From assembly GCF_051991245.1 (NCBI RefSeq), contig NC_135411.1, positions 66,423,767 through 66,487,766 of the forward strand: 64,000 nucleotides of DNA, read 5' to 3'. Below are positions 49,156 to 62,490 of this stretch, piece after piece (position 1 is the first letter of the stretch; every line of letters starts with the position of its first letter). Below the pieces are notes generated by a model. The model saw only the letters and a program-made list of their open reading frames with translations. It was not told where the DNA came from and ran no database searches. The DNA is from Festucalex cinctus. Its lineage: Eukaryota > Chordata > Actinopteri > Syngnathiformes > Syngnathidae. A program made the position numbers and the translations under genes.

Positions 49156-51138
49156 GTACATATGTCTACAAATTTTTGTAGCTCGAGCTGCTTCGTCCAA
49201 CTGGGAACGCTGCATTAAGAAGGATTTTTTTTTCCTTTGCCAACAGTGCATGCCACGACAACAGCGTGCGACGAAATAAAAAGCTTTCAATAACTTTTCA
49301 TCGTCAACATCTTAAGATGAATCACACCAAGTTTGAAGATGATCGGATAAACTCTGTAGGAGGAGTTCGTTAAAATAAGACCCCTATGAAATGGCCAAAA
49401 AAATGGCAACATGTTCCAAAGTAAATCAAAATGGCAGACTTCCTGTTAGGTTTAGCATATGGTTCAAAAAGAGTTTTTTGTACCTCGAGGGCTGTTACAT
49501 ATGTCTTCAAATTTTGGTCACTCTAGGTGAAACGTACAGCCGGAAATGCTTCATTAAGTAAAAATTTTGAAATGCAAAATTTGATGCCCTGCCTCTGGCG
49601 GACTTCCTGTTAGGTTTAGCATATGGCACCAACAGGCATTTTTGTAGATCATAGTCTGTTACATATGTGTACCAATTTTCGTAGCTCTAGATTAAACGTA
49701 TAACCGGCAATACTTCAGATGAAACATGCCAAAGAATGAAGACAATCTGATAAGTTTTGTAGAAAATATGAGGCCCATAAAAGGCCCCCAAAAAATGGCT
49801 ACAAATAGCAAAGTAAATCAAAATGCCGGACTTCCTGTTTGGCTTAGCATATGGTTCTAAAAGACTTTTTTGTACATCGTGGGCTCTTATGTATGCCTCC
49901 AAATTATCATAGCGCGAGGTGAAAGGTACAACCGGGAATGCTTCGTTAAAGAGGAGTTTTTTAGCTCAAAAAGTGATGCCCGGCCCTTGCGGGACTTCCT
50001 GTTGGGTTTAGCACAAAGCAGCAAGAGACTTTTTTGTACATCGTGGGCTGTTACATATGTCTACAAATTTTCGTAGCTCTAGCTGCTTCGTACAACTGAG
50101 AATTCTTCATTAAGAAGAATTTTTTGCCTTTGCAAACAAGTGCATGCCACGACAACAGCGTGCAGCGAAATAAAAAGCTTTCAATAACTTTTCATCTTCA
50201 ACATCTTAAGATGAATCACACCAAGTTTGAAGATGATCGGATAAACTCTGTAAGAGGAGTTCGTTAAAATAGGACCCCTATGAAATGGCCAAAAAAATGG
50301 GAACACGTTCCAAAGTAAATCAAAATGGTGGACTTTCTGTTAGGTTTAGCATATGGTTCAAAAAGAGTTTTTTGTACCTTGAGGGCTGTTACATATGTCT
50401 TTAAATTTTGGTAACTCTAGGTGAAACGTACAGCCGGGAATGCTTCATTAAGTAAGAATTTTGAAACTCAAAATTTGATGCCCCGCCTCTGGCGGACTTC
50501 CTGTTGGGTTTAGCATATGGCACCAACAGACTTTTTTGTAGGTCATAGTCTGTTACATATGTGTACCAATTTTCATAGCTCTAGGTTAAACATACAACCG
50601 GCAATACTACGTTTAGTAAGAGTTTTGAAACTCTAAATTTGATGCCCCACCGCCGTCATATAGTATGTCGAAAACTTTAGATTTTTTACCATGGTGTTGT
50701 CCCAGGTCTTGAGATGGTACATCCCAAGTTTGAAGTCATTTGGATTAACCGTGTAGGAGAAGCAGGCAAAAGTATGACCCCTGTAAATGTGCAAAAATTG
50801 GCCAAAATTGGACATTTAAATACTCATATCTCACTTCCTGTCTATTTTAGGGTACACACATCAAAGAGGTTTTTGTTCATCTGGATGTGCTACAGGTGCC
50901 ACACAATTTTCATAGCCGTCGGACAATCGTAGCGGGCCAGGGATCTGTTTAACCTATGTAGGTGGCGCTATGGAGCCATTTTTCTGTTATCACCTATGGC
51001 GACTTTAAAATAACAAATTTTTCGCCAGGCCTGACGTGTGTGTAAAGTTTGGTGAGTTTTCGTTCACGTTTAGTGTCTCAAAAATGTGATTGTTTGCGGA
51101 AAAGAATAATAACAAAAAATAAAAAGAAGAATAATAAG

Positions 51139-51267
51139 AATTCCTTGAAAAACAATAGGGACCTCGCAGCGGTCGCTGCTCGGGCCCTAAAAAGAAGAAG
51201 AAGAATAATAATAAGAATTCCTTCAGGAACAATAGGGACCTCGCAGCGGTCGCTGCTCGGGCCCTAA
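51139..51267 (+). repeat. Two short terminal hairpin modules
   Basis: Same module as at the end of U0, in the same orientation, closing U9. Confidence 0.9.
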
Positions 51268-54200
51268 CTAGAGCTGCGAGCAGCTATAAAGGGCCCTCGC
51301 AACCCGTGCCACGTTGGGGTATTTGCACGTCGGGGTACTGGCACGTTAGGGTACTGTTTCATAAGAAACCGTCTAAATTGTAAATGTTTTGCCATGCTTT
51401 TTGTGTTTGTTCACATTGCTATGGAATGCTTTGTCGAGGTATTCGGCTGATAGGTATGCCTCCCAATATTCACACATCTAGTTGAATCATATAAAAAAAA
51501 AAATTCTTTGCAAACAATGCATCGCTACAGCAAAGGCGTGCCACGTTGGGGTACTTGCACGTCGGGGTACTGGCACGTTGGGGTACTGTCAAATAGGACA
51601 AGGACCATCTAAAATGTTTTTGACAAGCCTTGTGTGTGCAAAGTTTAATCAAAACGCAAAATATGGTGCGCAATTCCCAAAATAAATTCAAAATGGCGGA
51701 CTTCCTTTTAGGTTTAGCATACGGCTACAGAATACTTTTTGTAGGTCTTAAGCTAATAGGTATGCCTCCCAGTTTTCACAAATCTAGGTCAAGTCATCTT
51801 TAGTTGTGTATCGCTTGAATCATACAATTGGAAATGCTCCATAAAAATGCATAGAGGGCGCTATTGAGCACAACGTTGGGTTACTTGCACGTCAGGGTAC
51901 TGGCACGTTGGGGTACTGTTACATCGAACAAGGACCATTTAAAATGTTAGTTTTTTCCATGCCTTGTCTGTGCAAAGTTTAATGAAGAAGGCCAAAAATT
52001 ATGTATAATTCCCAAAATAAAATCAAAATAGCGGACTTCCTCTTTGGTTTGGCAAATGGCTACATAATACTTTTTTGTAGGTCTAGCATAATCATACAAT
52101 CGGAAATGCTTCATAAAAATGTCTAGAGGGCGCTATTTATTGCAAATTGCACAATAAATCTCTGAAAATTCATGTTCATGACAAGTCTGATGTGTTTGCA
52201 AAGTTTCATGAGTTTTCATGTGTATAAAAAAAAAAAAAAGCAGCACTTGACAACTGTTACATGGAACAAGGACCATTTAAAATGTTAGTTTTTTCCATGC
52301 CTTGTCTGTGCAAAGTTGAATGAAAAAGGCCAAAAATGATGTATAATTCCCAAAATAAAATCAAAATAGCGGACTTCCTCTTTGGTTTGGCAAATGGCTA
52401 CATAATACTTTTTTGTAGGTCTAGCATAATCATACAATCGGAAATGCTTCATAAAAAGGTCTAGAGGGCGCTATTTATTGCAAATTGCACAATAAATCTC
52501 TGAAAATTCATGTTCATGACAAGTCTGATGTGTTTGCAAAGTTCCATGAGTTTTCATGTGTATAAAAAAAAAAAAGCAGCACTTGACAAACAATGCATTG
52601 CTATGGCAACAGCGTGTTACAAAATAAAAAACTTTCGATTACTTTGCATCTTAAACATCTTAAGATGAAACACACCAAGTTTGAAGACAGTCGGATAAAT
52701 TTTGTAGGAGGGGTTCGTTAAAATATGACCCCTGAAAGTTTTTCCTTGCCCGGTTGGAGGGTTAGATCAGGGGATGTCGCAACTTGTTTGTGGTTAAGTG
52801 CCAAAGAAGTAAATGTGTCTTAACAACCTCATGATTGAATGTGTTTTCAATTCTCTAGGATGTGATTGGATTGTATCAATTAAATGTTCTTATAACTGAT
52901 TCAGTGAGTAGTAAAAATAGTGTGTCAAGTATAATGACATGAAATATAAGGAATACAAAAAACAAAACAAGAACCCTCTAAATTACACATTTTGTTCCAG
53001 GCTTTATGTGCGTGCATAGTTTGAGTATACACCTAGGTTTAGGCCAGGAGTGTTCAAACCTTTTGCAAAGAGGGCCGGGTATGGTAAGGTGAAAATGTGT
53101 GGGGCCTAATCAACCATTTAGTTTAGCCTGACATAATTTTTTTACATGCATATGTAAATATATATATGTGGACAAATGTGTACATATGTCTACAAATTTT
53201 TGTAGCTCAAGCTGCTTCGTCCAACTGGGAACGCTGCATTAAGAAGGATTTTTTTTTCCTTTGCCAACAGTGCATGCCACGACAACAGCGTGCGACGAAA
53301 TAAAAAGCTTTCAATAACTTTTCATCGTCAACATCTTAAGATGAATCACACCAAGTTTGAAGATGATCGGATAAACTCTGTAGGAGGAGTTCGTTAAAAT
53401 AAGACCCCTATGAAATGGCCAAAAAAATGGCAACATGTTCCAAAGTAAATCAAAATGGCAGACTTCCTGTTAGGTTTAGCATATGGTTCAAAAAGAGTTT
53501 TTTGTACCTCGAGGGCTGTTACGTATGTCTTCAAATTTTGGTCACTCTAGGTGAAACGTACAGCCGGAAATGCTTCATTAAGTAAAAATTTTGAAATGCA
53601 AAATTTGATGCCCTGCCTCTGGCGGACTTCCTGTTAGGTTTAGCATATGGCACCAACAGGCTTTTTTGTAGATCATAGTCTGTTACATATGTGTACCAAT
53701 TTTCGTAGCTCTAGATTAAACGTATAACCGGCAATACTTCAGATGAAACATGCCAAAGAATGAAGACAATCTGATAAGTTTTGTAGAAAATATGAGGCCT
53801 ATAAAAGGCCCCCCAAAAATGGCTACAAATAGCAAAGTAAATCAAAATGCCGGACTTCCTGTTTGGCTTAGCATATGGTTCTAAAAGACTTTTTTGTACA
53901 TCGTGGGCTCTTATGTATGCCTCCAAATTATCATAGCGCTAGGTGAAAGGTACAACCGGGAATGCTTCGTTAAAGAGGAGTTTTTTAGCTCAAAAAGTGA
54001 TGCCCGGCCCTTGCGGGACTTCCTGTTGGGTTTAGCACAAAGCAGCAAGAGACTTTTTTGTACATCGTGGGCTGTTACATATGTCTACAAATTTTCGTAG
54101 CTCTAGCTGCTTCGTACAACTGAGAATTCTTCATTAAGAAGAATTTTTTGCCTTTGCAAACAAGTGCATGCCACGACAACAGCGTGCAGCGAAATAAAAA

Positions 54201-55152
54201 GCTTTCAATAACTTTTCATCTTCAACATTTTAAGATGAATCACACCAAGTTTGAAGATGATCGGATAAACTCTGTAAGAGGAGTTCGTTAAAATAGGACC
54301 CCTATGAAATGGCCAAAAAAATGGGAACACGTTCCAAAGTAAATCAAAATGGTGGACTTTCTGTTAGGTTTAGCATATGGTTCAAAAAGAGTTTTTTGTA
54401 CCTTGAGGGCTGTTACATATGTCTTTAAATTTTGGTAACTCTAGGTGAAACGTACAGCCGGGAGTGCTTCATTAAGTAAGAATTTTGAAACTCAAAATTT
54501 GATGCCCCGCCTCTGGCGGACTTCCTGTTGGGTTTAGCATATGGCACCAACAGCCTTTTTTGTAGGTCATAGTCTGTTACATATGTGTACCAATTTTCGT
54601 AGCTCTAGGTTAAACATACAACCGGCAATACTACGTTTAGTAAGAGTTTTGAAACTCTAAATTTGATGCCCCACCGCCGTCATATAGTATGTCGAAAACT
54701 TTAGATTTTTTACCATGGTGTTGTCCCAGGTCTTGAGATGGTACATCCCAAGTTTGAAGTCAATTGGATTAACCGTGTAGGAGAAGCAGGCAAAAGTAAG
54801 ACCCCTGTAAATGTGCAAAAATTGGCCAAAATTGGACATTTAAATACTCATATCTCACTTCCTGTCTATTTTAGGGTACACACATCAAAGAGGTTTTTGT
54901 TCATCTGGATGTGCTACAGGTGCCACACAATTTTCATAGCCGTCGGACAATCGTAGCGGGCCAGGGATCTGTTTAACCTATGTAGGTGGCGCTATGGAGC
55001 CATTTTTCTGTTATCACCTATGGCGACTTTAAAATATCAAATTTTTCGCCAGGCCTGACGTGTGTGTAAAGTTTGGTGAGTTTTCGTTCACGTTTAGTGT
55101 CTCAAAAATGTGATTGTTTGCGGAAAAGAATAATAACAAATAAAAAGAAGAA
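51268..55152 (+). repeat. Array unit U10 (type C)
   Basis: 3.89 kb, directly following U9 and nearly identical to it. Foreign fragment at 52737-53180. Confidence 0.9.
52737..53180. repeat. Foreign fragment, U10 copy
   Basis: Same fragment and junctions as in U4. Confidence 0.8.
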
Positions 55153-57112
55153 CTAGAGCTGCGAGCAGCTATAAAGGGCCCTCGCAACCCGGGCCACGTT
55201 GGGGTATTTGCACGTCGGGGTACTGGCATGTTGGGGTACTGTCAAATAGGAAACCATCTAAATTTTAAACGTTTTTGCCATGCTTTGTGTTTGTAAAGTT
55301 TCATGGAAAGGCCAAAAATGATGCACAGTTAACAAAATAAAATCAAAATGGATTGGCACATGGCTATATAGAATACTTTTTGAATATATTAGGCATGCCT
55401 GCCAATATTCACACATCTAGCTGAATCATATAATCGGAAAGACTTCATAAAAATGTCTAGAGGGCGCTATTGAAGCATTTATTGCAAATTTAATAAGAAA
55501 TCTCTAAAATATTCATGCTTATGACAAGCCTGATGTGTGTGTAAAGTTTCATGAGTTTTTGCACATGTTTAGACCCCCCCCCAAAAAAAGCAGCATTTTA
55601 CTTGGCAAACAATGCATCGCCATGAAACGGCGTGGGACAAAATAAATAACTTTCGATAACTTTGTATCTTAAACATCTTAAGATGAAGCACACCAAGTTT
55701 GAAGACAGTCGGATAAATTTTGTAGGAGGAGTTCGTTAAAATATGACCCCTAAAAAAGGCCACAAAAAATGGCTACAAATCCCAACGTAAATCAAAATGG
55801 CGGACTTCCTGTTTGTTTTGGAAGATGGTTCCAAGAGACTATTTTGTACATCGTGGGCTCTTATGTATGCCTCTAAATTATCATAGCGCTAGGTGAAAAG
55901 TACAACCGGGAATGCTTCGTTAAAGAGGAGTTTTTTACCTCAAAATGTGATGACCGGCCCTTACGGGACTTCCTGTTGGGTTTAGCACATGGCACCAAGA
56001 GACTTTTTTGTACATTGTGGGCTGTTAAATTTGTCTCCAAATTTTCATAGCTCTCGCTGCTTCGTACAACTGTGAATGCTTCATTAAGAGGGAATTTTTT
56101 CCTTTGCAAACTGTGCATGCCACGGCAACAGCGTGCGACGAAATAAAAAGCTTTCAATAACTTTTCATCTTCAACATTTTAAGATGAATCACACCAAGTT
56201 TGGAGATGATCGGAAAAACTCTGTAGGAGGAGTTCGTTAAAATAAGACCCCTATGAAATGGCCCAAAAAATGGCAACACGTTCCAAAGTAAATCAAAATG
56301 GCGGACTTCCTGTTCGGTTTAGCATATGGTTCAAAAAGAGTTTTTTGTACCTTGAGGGCTGTTACATATGTCTTCAAATGTTGGTAACTCTAGGTGAAAT
56401 GTACAGCCGGGAATGCTTCATTAAATAAGAATTTTGAAACACAAAATTTGATGCCTCGCCTCTGGCGGACTTCCTGTTAGGTTTAGCATATGGTTCAAAA
56501 AGAGTTTTTTGTAGATCATAGTCTGTTACATATGTGTACCAATTTTCGTGGCTCTCAATTAAACGTACCACGGCAATGCTTTGTTAAGTAAGAATTTTGA
56601 AACTGTAAATTTGATGCCCCGCCACCGTCATATAGTATGTCAAAAACTTTAGATTTTTTACCATGATGTTGTCCCAGGTCTTGAGATGGTACAGCCCAAG
56701 TTTGAAGTCAATCGGGTTAACCGTGTAGGAGAAGCGGGCAAAAGTATGACCCCTGTAAATGTGCAAAAATGGGCCAAAATTGGACATTCAAATACTCATA
56801 CCTCACTTCCTGTCTATTTTAGGGTACACATATCAAAGAGGTTTTTGTTCATCTGTATGTGCTACAGGTGCCACACAATTTTCGTAGCCATAGGACAATC
56901 GTAGCGGGACAGGGATCCGTTAAACCTATGTAGGTGGCGCTACAGAGCCATTTTTCTGTTATCACGTATGGCGACTTTAAAATATCAAATTTTTCGCCAG
57001 GCCCGATCTCCGTGTAAAGTTTGGTGAGTTTTCGTTCATGTTTAGTGCCTCAAAAATGTGGTTGTTTGCGGAAAAGAATAATAACAAAGAAAAAGAAGAA
57101 GAAGAATAATAA
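55153..57112 (+). repeat. Array unit U11 (type E, short)
   Basis: 1.96 kb. Lacks several C/B submodules and has its own 5' region (ACTGTCAAATAGGAAACCATC). Adjacent U12 is nearly the same sequence. Confidence 0.9.
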
Positions 57113-59129
57113 CTAGAGCTGCGAGCAGCTATAAAGGGCCCTCGCAACCCGGGCCACGTTGGGGTATTTGCACGTCGGGGTACTGGCATGTTGGGGTACT
57201 GTCAAATAGGAAACCATCTAAATTTTAAACGTTTTTGCCATGCTTTGTGTTTGTAAAGTTTCATGGAAAGGCCAAAAATGATGCACAATTAACAAAATAA
57301 AATCAAAATGGATTGGCACATTGGCTATATAGAATACTTTTTGAATATATTAGGCATGCCTGCCAATATTCACACATCTAGCTGAATCATATAATCGGAA
57401 AGACTTCATAAAAATGTCTAGAGGGCGCTATTGAAGCATTTATTGCAAATTTAATAAGAAATCTCTAAAATATTCATGCTTATGACAAGCCTGATGTGTG
57501 TGTAAAGTTTCATGAGTTTTTGCACATGTTTAGACCAAAAAAAAAAAAAGCAGCATTTTACTTGGCAAACAATGCATCGCCATGAAACGGCGTGGGACAA
57601 AATAAATAACTTTCGATAACTTTGTATCTTAAACATCTTAAGATGAAGCACACCAAGTTTGAAGACAGTCGGATAAATTTTGTAGGAGGAGTTCGTTAAA
57701 ATATGACCCCTAAAAAAGGCCACAAAAAATGGCTACAAATCCCAACGTAAATCAAAATGGCGGACTTCCTGTTTGTTTTGGAAGATGGTTCCAAGAGACT
57801 ATTTTGTACATCGTGGGCTCTTATGTATGCCTCTAAATTATCATAGCGCTAGGTGAAACGTACAACCGGGAATGCTTCGTTAAAGAGGAGTTTTTTTACC
57901 TCAAAATGTGATGACCGGCCCTTACGGGACTTCCTGTTGGGTTTAGCACATGGCACCAAGAGACTTTTTTGTACATTGTGGGCTGTTAAATTTGTCTCCA
58001 AATTTTCGTAGCTCTCGCTGCTTCGTACAACTGTGAATGCTTCATTAAGAGGGAATTTTTTCCTTTGCAAACTGTGCATGCCACGGCAACAGCGTGCGAC
58101 GAAATAAAAAGCTTTCAATAACTTTTCATCTTCAACATTTTAAGATGAATCACACCAAGTTTGGAGATGATCGGATAAACTCTGTAGGAGGAGTTCGTTA
58201 AAATAAGACCCCTATGAAATGGCCCAAAAAATGGCAACACGTTCCAAAGTAAATCAAAATGGCGGACTTCCTGTTCGGTTTAGCATATGGTTCAAAAAGA
58301 GTTTTTTGTACCTTGAGGGCTGTTACCTATGTCTTCAAATGTTGGTAACTCTAGGTGAAATGTACAGCCGGGAATGCTTCATTAAATAAGAATTTTGAAA
58401 CACAAAATTTGATGCCTCGCCTCTGGCGGACTTCCTGTTAGGTTTAGCATATGGTTCAAAAAGAGTTTTTTGTAGATCATAGTCTGTTACATATGTGTAC
58501 CAATTTTCGTGGCTCTCAATTAAACGTACCACGGCAATGCTTTGTTAAGTAAGAATTTTGAAACTGTAAATTTGATGCCCCGCCACCGTCATATAGTATG
58601 TCAAAAACTTTAGATTTTTTACCATGATGTTGTCCCAGGTGTTTAGATGGTACAGCCCAAGTTTGAAGTCAATCGGGTTAACCGTGTAGGAGAAGCGGGC
58701 AAAAGTATGACCCCTGTAAATGTGCAAAAATGGGCCAAAATTGGACATTCAAATACTCATACCTCACTTCCTGTCTATTTTAGGGTACACATATCAAAGA
58801 GGTTTTTGTTCATCTGGATGTGCTACAGGTGCCACACAATTTTCGTAGCCATAGGACAATCGTAGCGGGACAGGGATCCGTTAAACCTATGTAGGTGGCG
58901 CTACAGAGCCATTTTTCTGTTATCACGTATGGCGACTTTAAAATATCAAATTTTTCGCCAGGCCCGATCTCCGTGTAAAGTTTGGTGAGTTTTCGTTCAT
59001 GTTTAGTGCCTCAAAAATGTGGTTGTTTGCGGAAAAGAATAATAACAAAGAAAAAGAAGAAGAAGAATAATAATAAGAATTCCTTCAGGAACAATAGGGA
59101 CCTCGCAGCGGTCGCTGCTCGGGCCCTAA
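57113..59129 (+). repeat. Array unit U12 (type E, short)
   Basis: Tandem twin of U11. The homopolymer near 57537 is poly-A where U11 has a C-run followed by A (about 55573). It ends in one short terminal module (59078-59129). Confidence 0.9.
59078..59129 (+). repeat. One short terminal hairpin module
   Basis: Single copy closing U12: GAATTCCTTCAGG through GGGCCCTAA. Confidence 0.9.
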
Positions 59130-62100
59130 CTAGAGCTGCGAGCAGCTATAAAGGGCCCTCGCAACCCGGGCCACGTTGGGGTACTTGCACGTCGGGGTAC
59201 TGGCACGTTGGGGTACTGTCAAATAGGACAAGACCATCTAAAATGTTTTTGACAAGCCTTGTGTGTGCAAAGTATAATCAAAACGCAAAATATGGTGTGC
59301 AATTCCCAAAATAAATTCAAAATGGTGGACTTCCTTTTAGGTTTAGCATACGGCTACAGAATACCTTTTGTAGGTCTTAAGCTAATAGGTATGCCTCCCA
59401 GTTTTCATAAATCTTGGTCAAGTCATCTTTAGTTGTGTATCGCTTGAATCATACAATTGGAAATGCTCCATAAAAATGCATAGAGGGCGCTATTGAGCAC
59501 AACGTTGGGTTACTTGCACGTCAGGGTACTGGCACGTTGGGGTACTGTTACATGGAACAAGGACCATTTAAAATGTTATTTTTTTCCATGGCTTGTCTGT
59601 GCAAAGTTTAATGAGAAAGGCCAAAAATGATGTATAATTCCCAAAATAAAATCAAAATAGCGGACTTCCTCTTTGGTTTGGCAAATGGCTACATAATACT
59701 TTTTTGTAGGTCTAGCATAATCATACAATCGGAAATGCTTCATAAAAATGTCTAGAGGGCGCTATTTATTGCAAATTGCACAATAAATCTCTAAAAATTC
59801 ATGTTCATGACAAGTCTGATGTGTTTGCAAAGTTTCATGAGTTTTCATGTGTATAAAAAAAAAAAAAAAAAGCAGCACTTGACAACTGTTACATGGAACA
59901 AGGACCATTTAAAATGTTAGTTTTTTCCATGCCTTGTCTGTGCAAAGTTTAATGAAAAAGGCCAAAAATGATGTATAATTCCCAAAATAAAATCAAAATA
60001 GCGGACTTCCTCTTTGGTTTGGCAAATGGCTACATAATACTTTTTTGTAGGTCTAGCATAATCATACAATCGGAAAGGCTTCATAAAAATGTCTAGAGGG
60101 CGCTATTTATTGCAAATTGCACAATAAATCTCTGAAAATTCATGTTCATGACGAGTCTGATGTGTTTGCAAAGTTTCATGAGTTTTCATGTGTATAAAAA
60201 AAAAAAGCAGCACTTGACAAACAATGCATTGCTATGGCAACAGCGTGTTACAAAATAAAAAACTTTCGATTACTTTGCATCTTAAACATCTTAAGATGAA
60301 ACACACCAAGTTTGAAGACAGTCGGATAAATCTTGTAGGAGGGGTTCGTTAAAATATGACCCCTGAAAAAGGCCACAAAAAATGGCAACAAATCCCATCA
60401 TAAATCAAAATGGCAGACTTCCTGTTTGGTTTAGCACATGGTTCCAAGAGACTTTTTTGTACATCATGGGCTCTTATGTATGCCTGCAAATTATCATAGC
60501 GCTAGGTGAAACGTACAACCGGGAATGCTTCGTTAAAGAGGAATTTTTTAGCTCAAAATGTGATGCCCGGCCCCTGGGGGACTTCCTGTTGCGTTTAGCA
60601 CATGGCACCAAGAGACATTTTTGTACATCCTGGGCTGTTACATATGTCTACAATTTTTCGTCGCTCTAGCTGCTTCGTACAACTGGGAATGCTTCATTAA
60701 GAAGGATTTTTTTCCTTTGCAAAAAGTGCATGCCACGATAACAGCGTGTGACGAAATAAAAAACTTTCAATAACTTTTCATTTTCAACATCTTAAGATGA
60801 ATCACACCAAGTTTGAAGATGATCGGATAAACTCTGTAGGAGCAGTTTGTTAAAATATGACTCCTATGAAATGGCCAAAAAAAAATGGCAACACATTCCA
60901 AAGTAAATCAAAATGGCGGACGTCCTGTTAGGTTTAGCATATGGTTCAAAAAGAGTTTTTTGTACCTCGAGGGCTGTTATATACCTCTACAAATTTTGGT
61001 AACTCTAGGTGAAACGTACAGCCGGGTATGCTTTGTTAAAGAGGAGTTTTTTTTAGCTCAAAATGTGATGCCCGGCCCCTGGGGGACTTCCTGTTGGGTT
61101 TAGCACAGGGCACCAAGAGACTTTTTTGTACATCTTGGGCTGTTACATATGTCTACAAATTTTCGTAGCTCTAGCTGCTTCGTACAACTGGCAATGCTTC
61201 TTTAAGGATACTTTTTTTCCTTTGCAAACAGTGCATGCCATGACAACAGCGTGCGACGAAATACAAAGCTTTCAATAACTTTTCATCTTCAACATCTTAA
61301 GATGAATCACACCAAGTTTGAAGATGATCGGATAAACACTGTAGGAGGAGTTCGTTAAAATAAGACCCCAATGAAATGGCCAAAAAAATGGCAACACGTT
61401 CCAAAATAAATCAAAATGGTGGACTTCCTGTTAGGTTTAGCATATGGTTCGAAAAGAGTTTTTTGTAGGTCATAGTCTGTTACATATGTGTACCAATTTT
61501 CGTAGCTCTAGATTAAACGTACAACCGGCAATGCCTCGTGAAGTAAGAATTTTTAAACTCTAAATTTGATGCGCCGCCGCTGTCATATAGTATATCAAAA
61601 ACTTTTCATTTTTCACAATGATGTTGTCCCAGGTGTTGAGATGGTACATCCCAAGTTTGAAGTCAATCGGGTTAACCGTGTAGGAGAAGCGGGCAAAAGT
61701 ATGACCCCTGTAAATATGCAAAACTGGGCCAAAATTGGACATTTAAATACTCATACCTCACTTTCTGTCTATTTTAGGGTACACACTTCAAAGAGGTTTT
61801 TGTTCATTGGGATGTGCTACAGGTGCCACACAATTTTCATAGCCGTCGGACAATCGTAGCAGGACAGGGATCCGTTTAACCTATGTAGGGGGCGCTAAGG
61901 AGCCATTTTTCTGTTATCATGTATGGCGACTTTAAAATATCAAATTTTTCGCCAGGCCTGATGTGCGTGTAAAGTTTGGTGAGTTTTCGGTCACGTTTAG
62001 TGTCTCAAAAATGCGATTGTTTGCGGAGAAGAATAATAATAAGAATAATAATAAGAAGAATTCCTACAAAAACAATAGGGCCTCGCAGCGGCACCGCCGC

Positions 62101-62490
62101 CGCCGCTGCTCGGGCCCTAATAAGAATTCCTTCAGGAACAATAGGGACCTCGCAGCGGTCGCTGCTCGGGCCCTAATAATAAGAATTCCTTGAAAAACAA
62201 TAGGGACCTCGCAGCGGTCGCTGCTCGGGCCCTAATAATAAGAATTCCTTCAGGAACAATAGGGACCTCGCAGCGGTCGCTGCTCGGGCCCTAATAATAA
62301 GAAGAATTCCTACAAAAACAATAGGGCCTCGCAGCGGCACCGCCGCCGCCGCTGCTCGGGCCCTAATAATAAGAATTCCTTCAGGAACAATAGGAACAAT
62401 AGGGACCTCGCAGCGGTCGCTGCTCGGGCCCTAATAAGAATTCCTTCAGGAACAATAGGGACCTCGCAGCGGTCGCTGCTCGGGCCCTAA
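59130..62490 (+). repeat. Array unit U13 (C/B hybrid, array end)
   Basis: The first 1.2 kb follows type C (duplicated CTGTTACATGGAACAAGG submodule). From about 60360 it follows type B. It lacks the foreign fragment seen in C units. It finishes in seven short terminal modules. Confidence 0.9.
62058..62490 (+). repeat. Seven short terminal hairpin modules at the array end
   Basis: Copies begin near 62058, 62122, 62184, 62244, 62305, 62372 and 62437. The first and fifth are the (GCC)n variant. The sixth has an internal duplication of AGGAACAAT. The last CTAA at 62490 is the right border of the array. Confidence 0.9.

Larger units (their letters stand above)
47254..51267 (+). repeat. Array unit U9 (type C plus terminal modules)
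   Basis: 4.01 kb, same order as U4 and U6, with the foreign fragment at 48723-49155. It ends in two short terminal modules (about 51139-51189 and 51215-51267). Confidence 0.9.
19839..62490 (+). repeat. 42.65-kb head-to-tail array of 14 composite units
   Basis: Thirteen units begin with CTAGAGCTGCGAGCAGCT followed by ATAAAGGGCCCTCGCA. This end has a 5-bp stem (AGCTG/CAGCT, loop CGAG) and is followed by 16-bp repeats CACGTTGGGGTACTTG. The first unit is cut at its 5' side. Starts are at 22294, 24898, 27525, 30138, 34025, 37839, 41730, 44643, 47254, 51268, 55153, 57113 and 59130. Units end in GAA/AAT microsatellites, and at four places also in short modules ending GCTCGGGCCCTAA. Within units, diverged submodules of about 250-350 bp recur, each with forms of GGACTTCCTGTTGGGTTTAG and CACACCAAGTTTGAAGA. 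I take the array to be non-coding and transposon-derived. Confidence 0.95.
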
